Below, piece after piece: positions 7,988 through 17,332 of a stretch of 64,000 nucleotides of DNA. The notes under the pieces are model-generated. The model saw only the letters and a list, made by a program, of their open reading frames with translations, searched no databases and was not told the DNA's origin. Every line of letters starts with the position of its first letter. Position 1 is the stretch's first letter. Source of the stretch: JBDTVS01 sp040007095 (GTDB lineage: Bacteria; Acidobacteriota; Vicinamibacteria; Vicinamibacterales; CAVVIG01); contig JBDTVS010000058.1 of assembly GCA_040007095.1 (NCBI GenBank), positions 62,001-126,000 of the forward strand. Reading direction: 5' to 3'. The translations under genes were made by a program, and so were the position numbers.

Positions 7988-9445
7988 CTAAAACACCGCG
8001 ACTGGAGTCGTAGCGGCAGCGAGGGCCAGGACTGCTTCTGCGCCTACACCCACATCGGAAGCCACCCTGCCTGCCTCGTCCAGGATGACGGCCGACGGCG
8101 TACCCCCGGCGCCAAACCGCGCACCCACGCTGAAGGCCGAATCGAGCAAGACGCGCGAGCGGAAGCCTTGTTCGCGGTTCGCCTTCGGAGAGCCGGCGGA
8201 GATCACGACCAGTTCCGGCGCATCCTCCGGACGATTCGTCTCCCAGACTTTCACTTTGTCCAGCATCCCCGCGCAGAACCCGCAGGACGGATTCCAGAAC
8301 AGCAGCAGCGTCCGATGCCCCAGGATAGTCGCAAGATCGAACGTTCCGCCATTGAGATCCCGAACCGGCAGGAAAGGCACACGTTCGCCCTTCATTAGCG
8401 TTGGTGGCCCGGTCGCATCCTTGACGAGGGCGCGAATGGCCTCGGCGCCGACAGCCAGCGGCCTTGCGATTGCACCATCGATTACGAGCACGGCACTCGG
8501 AGTGATCTCAGCGCGATACGATTCAGCAACCTCGCGATTCAGTTGAAGCAGAATGTTCTGGACCTTGTGGGTCCTGCCCTTCGCGCGATTCACGTCGGCC
8601 TTGCCTTGGCTGATTGGGACGACCACCAGACGCTCGGCGTGCTCTCTCTGCCAGCGTCCGACGTCCGGAAGAATCGCATCGCACGCGCCGCAACCCGGCT
8701 CGCTGAAGAACAGCAGAACCCCTTTACCACTCTCACTCAGCGCTTGGAGCGTTACGGTCTCGCCGTCAAGACCGGTCAAGCTGAAACGGGGAGCCGCGCT
8801 CCTGGCTGGAAGCCCGGCCACCTGGGGCTGCTCCGCGGTCGGGACAACGCCCAGCTTCACCTCGATCGCGTCGAGGCGCTCAAGCGTTCGGCCATTCTGG
8901 CGAAGCACGTGATACAGGGTGAAAGCACCGACAATCCCTTGTGCCACGACAACCAGCGCAAGGACAATAGCTGCAGTCCCCGCCCGGCTGAAAGCATCGA
9001 AAGTCCGGCCGAAGCCGGACTCCATGTAGGCAGTATCTGCGTAGGCCTGGCTCCGCCAAAGGACGAGAGCGGCAACGCCCGCGAGGGCGAAATTTCGAAA
9101 TAGGGTGGGCCAGCCAACCGGCGACGAATGTAGCTGCCCGAAACAGCGGCAATTGGGCCTTCGTCCTCGAATCATGCTGACGGAGATGGCCGCGACGAAT
9201 AAGACTAACAACCCGAGGGCGCCGCTCGCCCCCAACCAAGCCCAGCCGGCGGAAACCAACCCCGCCGCGCAGGCCAATTCTGCGAGCGGCAGTAGGAGCG
9301 CAAACGCCGTAGTCAAAAAGGCCGGCACACCGAATTCGCCTACAGACTTCCGGGAACCCGACGGATCCGAAAGCTTGGCCACACCCGCCACAGTAAACAC
9401 GGCGGCGAGCAGCAAACGCGCAACTAACAGAAATGTATCGAACAA
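7988..9445 (-). CDS. MauE/DoxX-type membrane protein fused to two TlpA-like thioredoxin domains
   Basis: 485 aa, TTG start. Residues 1-130 form a four-helix MauE/DoxX domain ending in a Cys-Arg-Cys-Phe-Gly motif (Cys99, Cys101). Another membrane segment follows at ~155-180. Residues ~215-345 are a redoxin domain with Cys252-Gly-Ala-Cys255 (EPGCGACDAILP). Residues ~355-480 are a second with Cys388-Gly-Phe-Cys391 (NPSCGFCAGM). MauE proteins are thought to pass reducing equivalents or help disulfide formation, and TlpA domains are periplasmic thiol reductants. One polypeptide could therefore carry electrons from the membrane cysteine pair to two periplasmic CxxC sites. The substrate is unknown. 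The gene is probably cotranscribed with the downstream YdcF-like gene. Confidence 0.88.
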   Translation of the reverse strand: MFDTFLLVARLLLAAVFTVAGVAKLSDPSGSRKSVGEFGVPAFLTTAFALLLPLAELACAAGLVSAGWAWLGASGALGLLVLFVAAISVSMIRGRRPNCRCFGQLHSSPVGWPTLFRNFALAGVAALVLWRSQAYADTAYMESGFGRTFDAFSRAGTAAIVLALVVVAQGIVGAFTLYHVLRQNGRTLERLDAIEVKLGVVPTAEQPQVAGLPARSAAPRFSLTGLDGETVTLQALSESGKGVLLFFSEPGCGACDAILPDVGRWQREHAERLVVVPISQGKADVNRAKGRTHKVQNILLQLNREVAESYRAEITPSAVLVIDGAIARPLAVGAEAIRALVKDATGPPTLMKGERVPFLPVRDLNGGTFDLATILGHRTLLLFWNPSCGFCAGMLDKVKVWETNRPEDAPELVVISAGSPKANREQGFRSRVLLDSAFSVGARFGAGGTPSAVILDEAGRVASDVGVGAEAVLALAAATTPVAVF

Positions 9446-9486
9446 TTGACCAACCCCACCATCAATCCAGTCACACGAGAACTAGA

Positions 9487-10193
9487 CTGAAGTTCCACAC
9501 GCTCAAGTCGAAGATCTCCTGATTGCGGTAGCACTTAGTCGCGGAGCTTCAGTACACGTTACTGACTACGCGATGTGTTTCAGCAAGGCCAATGCGCGCC
9601 GCTGCCCTGGTGTAGGGAACGTCGTGGCGGTGAACGTCCCGGAGGTCTTCCGCCAGGGTCCGCGTCTGCCACCACCGCGTCGGGGCGAGTTTGGTCTGCG
9701 GGGCGATCACGCGCGCCGCGACTATAGCGGTGACGAGGTCGGCTTCCGGGCACCGGCGCGCCGACAGTAGCCGCGAGAACCCGAGGCGATCCATCGCCGT
9801 GAGCACGGCGTGGCCATCCCCATGCGGGCGCGACGACAATCTCGAACTGATCCGCGGACACCAGCGTCTCGCCCTGCAGCGCCCGCCGAATCAACGCGAT
9901 GATCGGGTCGGGCAAATGCGACCGGTTCCCGACCGTCTCCTTGCGCACACGGGGGCCGTCGCGATAACTTCGGCACAGTAGATGGCTGTGGTACGTCTTC
10001 CCTTTGTGATGGCGCGTGGTCGTCACCACGTGGACCGCGCCGCGGCGCTGGGGCATGGACGGGACTCTACACGAGTCCGGCGGCGAGTACAAGAGCCATT
10101 ACTCACTACATCTTGACACTTGAAAATGTCACAATTGTCACGATTCTGGCCAGACAGTTATCGGAAGTGACCCCAAGTCTCGCGGAACTTCAG
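9487..10193. mobile_element. Internally deleted IS1634-like element with terminal inverted repeats and 6-bp target duplication
   Basis: The ends are inverted copies of CTGAAGTTCC (9487-9496) and GGAACTTCAG (10184-10193). The flanking six bases are identical direct repeats, ACTAGA at 9481-9486 and 10194-10199, as expected of a target-site duplication. Inside, on the - strand, are the N-terminal and extreme C-terminal pieces of an IS1634-type transposase. The 707-bp element is therefore an internal-deletion derivative. Full IS1634 elements are usually 1.5-2 kb. Confidence 0.75.
9566..10056 (-). pseudogene. IS1634-type transposase remnant (N-terminus, deletion, C-terminus)
   Basis: From the ATG at 10056 the protein resembles the start of IS1634-family transposases (GKTYHSHLLCRSYRDGPRV). 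A frameshift near 9845 moves the match to another frame (SRPHGDGHAVLTAMDRLGF to RTLAEDLRD). After about 9640 the sequence jumps directly to a typical C-terminal end, GQRRALALLKHIA, with stop at 9566-9568. The catalytic DDE region is missing, so the gene cannot make an active enzyme. Confidence 0.7.
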
Positions 10194-11578
10194 ACTAGAC
10201 GCTTGCAGCGGTGTGCCAGTGAAGCCCCTCCAACGGCGCCTCCACGAAACCTCTCGACGAGCATGCCAAGCGCATAAACGGTTAGCGCTGATGCCACCAG
10301 TGCTGGCAAAACCGTGTCCATCCTCTCGCCGCCCTCAGTTAACGTCGCCGTGGCGATCGCAAGCGCCCAGAAGCCACCAAGGTTGTCTTGCGGGCCAGCC
10401 ATCTTCATTTCCATTCGCCCGCACACGTAGCCGATCACACCTAACCCGACGACCACCAGAACTGGACCGCCATTTGCATACAGCTCAAAAGGATACGGTA
10501 ATCCGACACTTGTCTCGCCACCCCATCGCAAGCCCGTAAATCGGGCGACAAACGCGCTTCCGCCGGCCGTCACCGGCTTATCAGCCCACAGAAGCCGGGG
10601 TACGAAGGTATAAAGGACGGACCACAACGTGTCTCCACGAGCGTAAGGCTCGACCGCCGGCTGATAGCGTACCTGTGCCGCAAGGATATTCGTCATGTCG
10701 ACCCGAGTCATGATCGACTGCATGACTGATTCAGCCGTCGGAACACTGAGATGTTTCAGATACTCAGCGAAAAATGTATTCGCCTGCTCCATCAGCGGCA
10801 GTCCCGCCAGCAAGCCGTCGCGAATCATCTGCCGGGTCTCAAACCAGGCGGCACCCGCAGAAAACATCCCCGCCGCGACCGCCGGGATTACGAAACACAG
10901 CCTTAGGATGTTTGGCAACGTAAGCCCGGAAAGCGCCAGCCAAATCACAAGCAGCGGAAAAACCGTCTTTAGTCGAACGAAAGAAAACCCGCTTGCCAAC
11001 GAACCCACGACCGATAGCAACGCAAACATCACCACTGCACTAACAAATCGACTCCAGCGTCCGCTTCGAATCGCCGCCACCAAGAGAATGCACAAGCCGA
11101 TCTTTCCCAACGTCGCCGCGCAATGAACAGCTGTCGACACGGTGCGAACCGAAGCCACAAATGGCAAGGCAAGCTCAGCGGCAGCGCCCGCGCAAAAAGT
11201 CAACCACCCCATATCTTCGTTGATATGGTTAGAAGATTTGAATGGATCGACCTCTGCCCCAAGCGATGCGCGATCCCTAGTGGGCGTCCACCCCAAGTAG
11301 ATGCCTCCAGCCATCGCCAGTAGACCACATATCGAATATGAGACAACCTCCGGATGCTCAGCCGTGACCCATGGCGTCGATTGACCGGACACTGTAGCGA
11401 AGACGAACCCAAACAACGTTGCGCTCGCCACCATGAACACGTTGAGAATATTAAGTCCGAAGAGAGCGCTCCTTCGATGAGCCAATAACACTCCGTACGC
11501 AATAATGACCAGAATGCATCCTGCAAACCTCAATAGGTCAAAATCGTCCATCTCGTACCCGTACTTCTCGGTCAGCAA
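10190..11578 (-). CDS. Wzy-like oligosaccharide repeat-unit polymerase
   Basis: 462 aa with about a dozen hydrophobic segments and a large loop between residues ~270 and 350 containing MTRVDMTNILAAQ and FVPRLLWADKP, the pattern of O-antigen polymerase (OAPB/Wzy-like) proteins. Such proteins join undecaprenyl-linked repeat units at the periplasmic face. The called start lies inside the upstream GT4 gene (41-bp overlap). An internal ATG at codon 10 (MDDFDLLRF) would reduce the overlap to 14 bp and is a good alternative. The C-terminus runs to the target duplication of the IS1634-like element: the last four bases (10190-10193) are the element's own inverted repeat, so the insertion probably changed the gene's end. 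No Wzx flippase is found with it. Confidence 0.8.
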   Translation of the reverse strand: MLTEKYGYEMDDFDLLRFAGCILVIIAYGVLLAHRRSALFGLNILNVFMVASATLFGFVFATVSGQSTPWVTAEHPEVVSYSICGLLAMAGGIYLGWTPTRDRASLGAEVDPFKSSNHINEDMGWLTFCAGAAAELALPFVASVRTVSTAVHCAATLGKIGLCILLVAAIRSGRWSRFVSAVVMFALLSVVGSLASGFSFVRLKTVFPLLVIWLALSGLTLPNILRLCFVIPAVAAGMFSAGAAWFETRQMIRDGLLAGLPLMEQANTFFAEYLKHLSVPTAESVMQSIMTRVDMTNILAAQVRYQPAVEPYARGDTLWSVLYTFVPRLLWADKPVTAGGSAFVARFTGLRWGGETSVGLPYPFELYANGGPVLVVVGLGVIGYVCGRMEMKMAGPQDNLGGFWALAIATATLTEGGERMDTVLPALVASALTVYALGMLVERFRGGAVGGASLAHRCKRLV

Positions 11579-12809
11579 GAAGCCTCGCTAGCTCCCGCGC
11601 CTGGTCGTCGAGATTAAAGTGCTGCAGCACAATCCGACGTCCTGCCTCACCCATTTCCATCCGAAGCTGCGAATTCCTGGCTAGTCGCTTGATTGCCGCT
11701 GCCATCTCTCCCGGATTGTTCTTGTCCACAAGAATTCCGGATTGTCCGTCAAGAATCACTTCAACGGCGCCTCCGCTGCGCGTGCAAACTACAGGCACAG
11801 CGCGTTCCCCAGCTTCAGCCACCACCAACCCGAATCCTTCCTCGTGTCGTGAAGCCATCACAAATATGTCGATTGCCTCAAAGAAGTCCTGGGACCTCGA
11901 TAACCAACCGGCAAACCCCACAAGTGTCCTTATCCCGTCCCGCTCCAGACGTCTTTGCAAATGAGAAAAGAACGGCTCCTGTTGCTTACCACCTATTACG
12001 AGCCTCAGATTCGCGCACTCCTGAGTCAATAGTCGAAAGGCCTCCAGAACATCCTCGTGCCCTTTGTGAGCACTCATTTGACCCGTTATACCCACTACAA
12101 GCACCGTCTCTGGCCAACCGAACTGTCCGCAGAGTCGGTCGCTTCGTCGTCGAGGCAGCGTCAATCCGGACACCTCAACGCCATTGTGAAGAACCATGTC
12201 TCGACTGCTCAGGTTACCCAACCGCGAAAGCCTCTCTCTGACGTTTGTCGAGATACAAATGAAGCGTCCTATGGCCAATCGCCACAAGCAAAATGACAAC
12301 TTCTGAAATAGAATGGCTGGCGGCGGATCGTGCATATGGCACACTACTTTGCGCCGTAGCATTATCAGCAATGGCCACAGCAAAATCACCTCGTGATAGT
12401 TCGCTACGAAAATGACATCTGGCCTCATTCGCCGAGTGAGGCGGATGACATCATAATAAGCAATCGGCAGCTTCACGAGACACGAAAGTGTCATCCTCAG
12501 GTTGCGCCGGTCGAGCCGACGAGAAAACATTCCCAACCAAGTGGCTGAGTGCTGTATCCCCAACTCAGTCAGTCGACGCGGGAACTCACCATCATTCCAT
12601 CGGGTATTAATAAAATGGCATACCGCCACGCGCGACATGTGCCGGAATAGTCCTAGTGTGACATTTTGCAAACCAAAGCAAAACCCACTTGGAACCACAG
12701 CAAGGATGCGCAGGTCCCGCTGACACTCAGCGGGTCGATTCTCACTATCGTCAGCTGAGGACGGTCCACTGCGGACCTTCCGCGACCAAACGCAGCAATC
12801 ACGCATCAA
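11538..12809 (-). CDS. GT4-family glycosyltransferase
   Basis: 423 aa. GT-B fold: the N-terminal Rossmann half begins at LRILAVVPSG (residue ~33). The C-terminal half holds LVVGITGQMSAHKGHEDVLEA and the donor-binding EX7E signature (EEGFGLVVAEAGE). It probably adds one sugar to the growing lipid-linked repeat on the cytoplasmic side. Donor and acceptor cannot be read from sequence. The first ~32 residues are charged and unlike the family, so translation may begin later. It overlaps the upstream gene by 11 bp and the Wzy-like gene by 41 bp or less, so all are likely one transcript. Confidence 0.9.
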   Translation of the reverse strand: MMRDCCVWSRKVRSGPSSADDSENRPAECQRDLRILAVVPSGFCFGLQNVTLGLFRHMSRVAVCHFINTRWNDGEFPRRLTELGIQHSATWLGMFSRRLDRRNLRMTLSCLVKLPIAYYDVIRLTRRMRPDVIFVANYHEVILLWPLLIMLRRKVVCHMHDPPPAILFQKLSFCLWRLAIGRFICISTNVRERLSRLGNLSSRDMVLHNGVEVSGLTLPRRRSDRLCGQFGWPETVLVVGITGQMSAHKGHEDVLEAFRLLTQECANLRLVIGGKQQEPFFSHLQRRLERDGIRTLVGFAGWLSRSQDFFEAIDIFVMASRHEEGFGLVVAEAGERAVPVVCTRSGGAVEVILDGQSGILVDKNNPGEMAAAIKRLARNSQLRMEMGEAGRRIVLQHFNLDDQARELARLLADREVRVRDGRF

Positions 12810-13686
12810 AAAACTCGCTCGGCCACGAATCTGGCTGTAGGTTTATCGGAAGCGCGGAAGTTTGAATGGGCACATACTCTATGCGACTGACATCATCGAA
12901 GTATCCTAAATAGTTCATTTCCCGATGAGATGACTTGGCGGCTTTGATTATCAATCGCTCTCGCCCGCCCAGCCAACATCCATGATGGAACATCCCAACC
13001 TCAGGTGGGCATTCGATAAAACCCCAAAGGGAAGCCGAGAAATCGTGCACGTGACACATTTTAAGGAACTTCGAGACACGCGACTCATTCCATGACACAG
13101 TTCGCCGCATTGTGAAGACAATGCCAGGCTCAAGAAACCCGAAGTGGCAAAATCGCACAACGTCGGGAAGGACCCTGCGATTCCAGGTCTTCACGTAATT
13201 GTAGGCGTGTACACGCATCCCGCGCGGGCGCGCGACCGCTAACAAGTCAAGAATCTGCGGCAAGGTGGACGGATCATAGAACTCGTCGGCATCGACGATC
13301 AGAAAGTAATCGGGCGGCGCGTGGAAGGCGCGGATCCGGTCTAACGACGAACCATGCGACATGATTCCCCGTTCTGGACGGCAGAGGTGCGCAAGCATCT
13401 CCGAGTTTCTTGCCGACGCCTCGTCTGGCCAGCGCCGAACAATCAAGTGAATCTTACCCTCCGGATCGGGAAACTCGGCCACGCGCTGCAGCGTCTGATC
13501 GGGTGCGACCTCGGTCCCGTACCAGTCGCGGTCGTACTGAGTCAGGACGCTGATACCTGAGCAGAATGGATACAGCGTCTTCAATTGGTTGCAGATGAAC
13601 ACCTCCTCGTTTAAAGCAAGAATGATCGCGTGGATCCGAAGACGCAAGGTTGCGCTGCGCACGCCTACTGTCGGGCCTTGTAACAC
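12799..13686 (-). CDS. GT2-like glycosyltransferase family protein
   Basis: 295 aa. It starts with a GT2-like segment, RIHAIILALNEEVFI, at residue ~17, and has a divergent metal site, FLIVDADEFYDP, near residue 130. The sequence between is unlike standard GT2, and the protein is nearer to the glycosyltransferase-2-like/DUF group found in EPS loci. The role is presumably transfer of one sugar. The 22-bp overlap with the upstream gene suggests the real start is an internal codon near the IIL segment. Codon use is less GC-rich than in flanking regions. Confidence 0.75.
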   Translation of the reverse strand: MLQGPTVGVRSATLRLRIHAIILALNEEVFICNQLKTLYPFCSGISVLTQYDRDWYGTEVAPDQTLQRVAEFPDPEGKIHLIVRRWPDEASARNSEMLAHLCRPERGIMSHGSSLDRIRAFHAPPDYFLIVDADEFYDPSTLPQILDLLAVARPRGMRVHAYNYVKTWNRRVLPDVVRFCHFGFLEPGIVFTMRRTVSWNESRVSKFLKMCHVHDFSASLWGFIECPPEVGMFHHGCWLGGRERLIIKAAKSSHREMNYLGYFDDVSRIEYVPIQTSALPINLQPDSWPSEFFDA

Positions 13687-14876
13687 GCGTAGACAGTCTG
13701 AACTGTCGACGCGATCGAGTTACGACGGCAAAAGTCAGATAAATCATTCGTCGCCGGCCGCCTGGCGTTAACGGCGACCAACGCCGTCGCGAGCGCCTCC
13801 GGATCGCCAAACCGGTAGCAAGCGCTGCGCTCCGCTGCTCTAGGTAAATCCTCGACGCAACCGCATGCGCTACTCACAATACAAGGCAAGCCACTTGCCA
13901 TCGCTTCATTCACGACGAGCCCCCAGGTTTCTCCGTGGTCGCTTGGCAGAACCAGACAATCCGCCGCAACGTAAGCCCACGAAATCGTCGTCTGATTGAG
14001 AAATCCCGCAAAAGAAGCCTTGGGCAACGCGGAGCCCCTATTCCCTGTCTCGGCGCCTGCTGCTTCTGCATCGACGACGACTTGACAAGCATCCCGAATA
14101 TCTTTCGCCAATTCGCCCGACCCGACAAATAGCAAATGAATGTTTGGCAACCGCTCGGTCGCTATCAGTAGACGGGCTGCCTTTACGAGATCGAGCGGCC
14201 GCTTCTTCGAAATGAACTTACCGCAGAACAGGACACAAAACGCGTCTTCTCGAATTTGCCATCGCTCCCTAATCTCCGCTCGCTTTCCTCGAAGCACGTC
14301 GGCCTGTCGAGCGAATCGTTCATTGTCTACCGCATACGGTGCGTGGTACAGGTTGTCATCGGACACGCCATATCTCTGGTAGAGTCGGCGGTTCGCCGCA
14401 CCAATGTAGAGGAAGCGGTCCACGCGTTGGAAGAACTCCCGGAGAACCAATTTCTTCAGACCATGCTTCCAAAGAGCCTTCGGGGCCAGATCGTTACTCT
14501 CCCCCCGTAGCCACACTTCCGCGCCGATCGCTCGTGCCTCCCACACTGCCTGCCAATATGCGGCTACTTGCCACCCTTGCACCCATAGCGCCTCCGTCCC
14601 ACTGGACCGCAGGCGCCTGCGTAGGCTCTCTCGAAGACGGCACTTTAGAAAGGACCCCGGCGACGCGGCGGCGGCAACGTCAAGAAATTTGTGCGGATAT
14701 CCAGAGAGCGTGTCGATATCCCACGCGAAGGCTCTACCAAACTCCCGATCTTGGCTGATTCGGGTTCCGTGGTCGGTTAGATACCAGACCTCGAACGGCA
14801 CGCGGCCATCTAGCGCAAGAGCCTGCCACAGCGGCACTTGGTATTGGATCGGATGCGTGGAAATAATGGCCAGCAA
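13665..14876 (-). CDS. GT4-family glycosyltransferase
   Basis: 403 aa. It opens LAIISTHPIQYQVPLWQAL, a common start for EPS GT4 enzymes. Further features are KFISKKRPLDLVKAARLL at the donor-domain start and the C-terminal signature HGETWGLVVNEAMASGLPCI. GT-B fold, cytoplasmic, one sugar per reaction, specificity unknown. It is the first gene of the 10.2-14.9 kb group, and upstream lies transposase debris (14885-15351). A promoter or read-through from the next EPS block would therefore have to cross about 550 bp. Confidence 0.9.
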   Translation of the reverse strand: MLAIISTHPIQYQVPLWQALALDGRVPFEVWYLTDHGTRISQDREFGRAFAWDIDTLSGYPHKFLDVAAAASPGSFLKCRLRESLRRRLRSSGTEALWVQGWQVAAYWQAVWEARAIGAEVWLRGESNDLAPKALWKHGLKKLVLREFFQRVDRFLYIGAANRRLYQRYGVSDDNLYHAPYAVDNERFARQADVLRGKRAEIRERWQIREDAFCVLFCGKFISKKRPLDLVKAARLLIATERLPNIHLLFVGSGELAKDIRDACQVVVDAEAAGAETGNRGSALPKASFAGFLNQTTISWAYVAADCLVLPSDHGETWGLVVNEAMASGLPCIVSSACGCVEDLPRAAERSACYRFGDPEALATALVAVNARRPATNDLSDFCRRNSIASTVQTVYACYKARQ

Positions 14877-14884
14877 GTGTGCTC

Positions 14885-15351
14885 CTTAGAAACTCGTTCA
14901 ATGTGGGTTCGGCCGGACAAGACGTAAGGCTGCGACCCACATGGATGCGACGGTGGGCGCCGATGCTCAAGATCGACATGGGCGCCATCCCGTGTGTCAG
15001 CATCGCTCGAGTGACGAGGTGCCGAAGCGATCAACGCAATCGCCGCGCATGCGTGGGCGACGCGGGCGCCGCCTGATGCGACAACGCGGCGAGCGAATCG
15101 AGCGCTCCTTCGCGCATCTGTATGACGGGGGCATGGGTCGCACGCACCTGCGCGGTCACACGAACATCCTGAAGCGCCTGCTGATTCATGCGGGCGGCTT
15201 CAATCTTGGGCTCATCATGCGTCAATTGATCGGACTCGGCACGCCACGCGGCCTGCAGGGCCGTCTGCGCGTCATGATCGCCACGTTCTTGGTACTCATG
15301 AGAGCTATCCGCCGTCGTGTAGTGGCGATCGGCTCGTCGCTTCAACCCTAG
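14885..15351 (+). pseudogene. C-terminal fragment of a DDE transposase (IS1182/ISNCY-like)
   Basis: Frames at 14941-15351 encode RGRRLMRQRGERIERSFAHLY followed by GRTHLRGHTNILKRLLIHAG and FNLGLIMRQLIGLGTPRGLQ, the conserved C-terminal part of IS1182/ISNCY-type transposases containing the last catalytic Glu. The N-terminal two thirds are absent, and the part before ~15060 is in a shifted frame with little match. No terminal inverted repeats or target duplication were seen. A small hairpin (gatctg/cagatc) lies at 15353-15371. This is dead debris separating two EPS gene blocks. Confidence 0.7.
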
Positions 15352-15432
15352 TGATCTGGCGCGGTCAGATCTCAATGACCACGCTCTTTGTCAATTCGTC
15401 AGCAGCGACAACTTTCACTACGGGCCGCTAGA

Positions 15433-16452
15433 CTAGGCGTGAACGCCCGAACCACGCGGAATCGCCAACATGAATAGCTGATCCGGTGCATTAGGGGCAG
15501 TCGCTATCGCTTGCATCTCAGGCTCACCCGCCAAGAGTTCAATGGCACCGTCAAACGCGTTCCATGATTTCCATAAGCGACTAGCCCACCGAGCGAGACG
15601 GGATTGTGCCCGTGTTCCGCGATTCATGTCCCAGAACTTCATTTCATACATTGGACGCAGAAGATCACACACCTCCGCTAATGTGTGCCCGTACGTCCCG
15701 ATAAATCGTGGGTGTAGTTCCACAAACAAAAGCGGCCGTTCACGTTCTATTGTCTCTAGGGCACCACTCAAAATATCGTACTCGAAACCTTCGCAATCGA
15801 TCTTAATGAGGCCGACCATACGTCGTCCTTTGAGCTCGTCGTCCAGTCGAACGACCGGGACAGTGATAGTTGGACGGCAGTCGTCGTCCACTTCCCTCGA
15901 TTCCCGCGCACCTACAACAATACTTCCATTCAAGGACACGTGGAACGCCAACTCACTGGAACTGGAGCCACAAGCGACATTCCGTGTCTCGACGTTCCCC
16001 ATGCGATTGTTTCTCACATTGCGTGATAGAAGGTCATAGATTTCTGGATTTGGCTCGAAGGCGAGTATCGACGCACGCGAGACACTGCGAAAGTCAGCCA
16101 CATACGCACCCATGTTGGCCCCGACGTCGACGATCAACGAGTTCGATTCCCTTGGGCACACGTCCGACACAATATGGAAGAACTCTGGATTCTGACGATG
16201 CGGTCCGTTGAGTATTGGTGCAGACGCTGAGGAAGCCTGGCTCAGCCACGAAGCTGGAATACTCAGAAACAAGCCTTTTCCCCAGGGAACCTCGATCGAT
16301 TCTGCTTGCCTAAAGAGAAAGAACAGGAGCGGATTGTACCTGTGTCCAAGTGGGAGAAGCCGATTGAGATATCTCACTGCGGACACCTTTGCAGCACGCC
16401 ACTTGCTACGTGTGATCACCATCGCTCTCCGTCGCCACGTCCGTGAGGACAA
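15433..16452 (-). CDS. FkbM-family SAM-dependent methyltransferase
   Basis: 339 aa. The methyltransferase core has motif I VDVGANMGAY at ~108-117, the acidic FEPNP segment at ~132-136 and the FkbM-specific IKIDCEGFEYDIL around 215-228, followed by FVELHP. FkbM enzymes O-methylate sugars or polyketides, so here the substrate is most likely a sugar hydroxyl of the EPS. The ~90 residues before the core are variable, as usual. It is the first of three FkbM-type genes in the locus. The upstream methyltransferase gene ends 18 bp away. Confidence 0.88.
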   Translation of the reverse strand: MSSRTWRRRAMVITRSKWRAAKVSAVRYLNRLLPLGHRYNPLLFFLFRQAESIEVPWGKGLFLSIPASWLSQASSASAPILNGPHRQNPEFFHIVSDVCPRESNSLIVDVGANMGAYVADFRSVSRASILAFEPNPEIYDLLSRNVRNNRMGNVETRNVACGSSSSELAFHVSLNGSIVVGARESREVDDDCRPTITVPVVRLDDELKGRRMVGLIKIDCEGFEYDILSGALETIERERPLLFVELHPRFIGTYGHTLAEVCDLLRPMYEMKFWDMNRGTRAQSRLARWASRLWKSWNAFDGAIELLAGEPEMQAIATAPNAPDQLFMLAIPRGSGVHA

Positions 16453-16470
16453 TGCTGGTACAGCATGACG

Positions 16471-17271
16471 CTACGGTTTCAAGAAATGAATAATCGGATC
16501 CCTATGATTCGTACCCACATCCGGATCGACGATTTCGTAGCCAGTTGCGATGAGCATGCTGCAGGTCCTTTCTGTTCCCGCGTTATAGAACCTGCCCGGC
16601 CTCGGCTCTTCGTCTTTGTCGGCAGCCAGTGGTAACCAAGGCTCAGCGAATACTTTGCTTTCTAGTAGTTGGACTAACCACTTCACAGGAAGGAATCGTC
16701 GACCTGACCTAGGTACGAGGAATTGCGAAATACTCAAGGACTCTTGCATTGCGACGGCGGCGTTGTATTTCTCGTAATCGGCAACCATCCAGAAGCAATG
16801 GCTTCCTTTTCTTAGCTTGGAATAAATACTGGCCGCGTATTGAGTGATTCCACCAAACGAAAGGTGGCACAAACAGCCAAATGAGAACATGTAATTGAAA
16901 AAATCATTGGGCAACATTTCGCACTTGAGATCGTCGACCTGAACATACTTCACATTGTGAGGATCGCCGAGGTATTCAAAGAAGTGGTTGTGCTCAGCCG
17001 ACAAAGCGTCGAGGACCCAGACCTCTCTCGAGCCAAGGAGCGCCTTTGTCCAGGCTCCTTTCCCAGGGCCAATTTCCAGCGCGACTGTTTCAGGTGTCAC
17101 GTATGGACGGATGCACCGCAGATAAGTCGCGTGCAATACGCTCATAAAGTTAAGCGTACCGTAATTGGAGGGGGACATGGGAATCAGGGGGTCGCCCTCG
17201 TAGTATCCTCCATGCCACAGATTCTGAAAGGACTTCAGCTCAATCGACGATCTATCCTCTGTCAACGTCAC
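16471..17271 (-). CDS. Class I SAM-dependent methyltransferase
   Basis: 266 aa. Motif I is ALEIGPGKGAW at ~64-74, with acidic Asp88 at the end of strand beta-2 (VWVLDAL). The central segment FNYMFSFGCLCHLSFGG holds the usual post-motif hydrophobic strand. The family cannot be narrowed beyond sugar or small-molecule methyltransferase. Base composition is clearly more AT-rich than in the flanking Wza or TA regions, which suggests separate acquisition. It lies between the FkbM gene and an acyltransferase gene on the same strand. Confidence 0.8.
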   Translation of the reverse strand: MTLTEDRSSIELKSFQNLWHGGYYEGDPLIPMSPSNYGTLNFMSVLHATYLRCIRPYVTPETVALEIGPGKGAWTKALLGSREVWVLDALSAEHNHFFEYLGDPHNVKYVQVDDLKCEMLPNDFFNYMFSFGCLCHLSFGGITQYAASIYSKLRKGSHCFWMVADYEKYNAAVAMQESLSISQFLVPRSGRRFLPVKWLVQLLESKVFAEPWLPLAADKDEEPRPGRFYNAGTERTCSMLIATGYEIVDPDVGTNHRDPIIHFLKP

Positions 17272-17332
17272 ACTCCCAAAATAGCCGTTAACACATTCTT
17301 ACTTGAGCGCAGCGCCACACGCCCGCAGCCAT

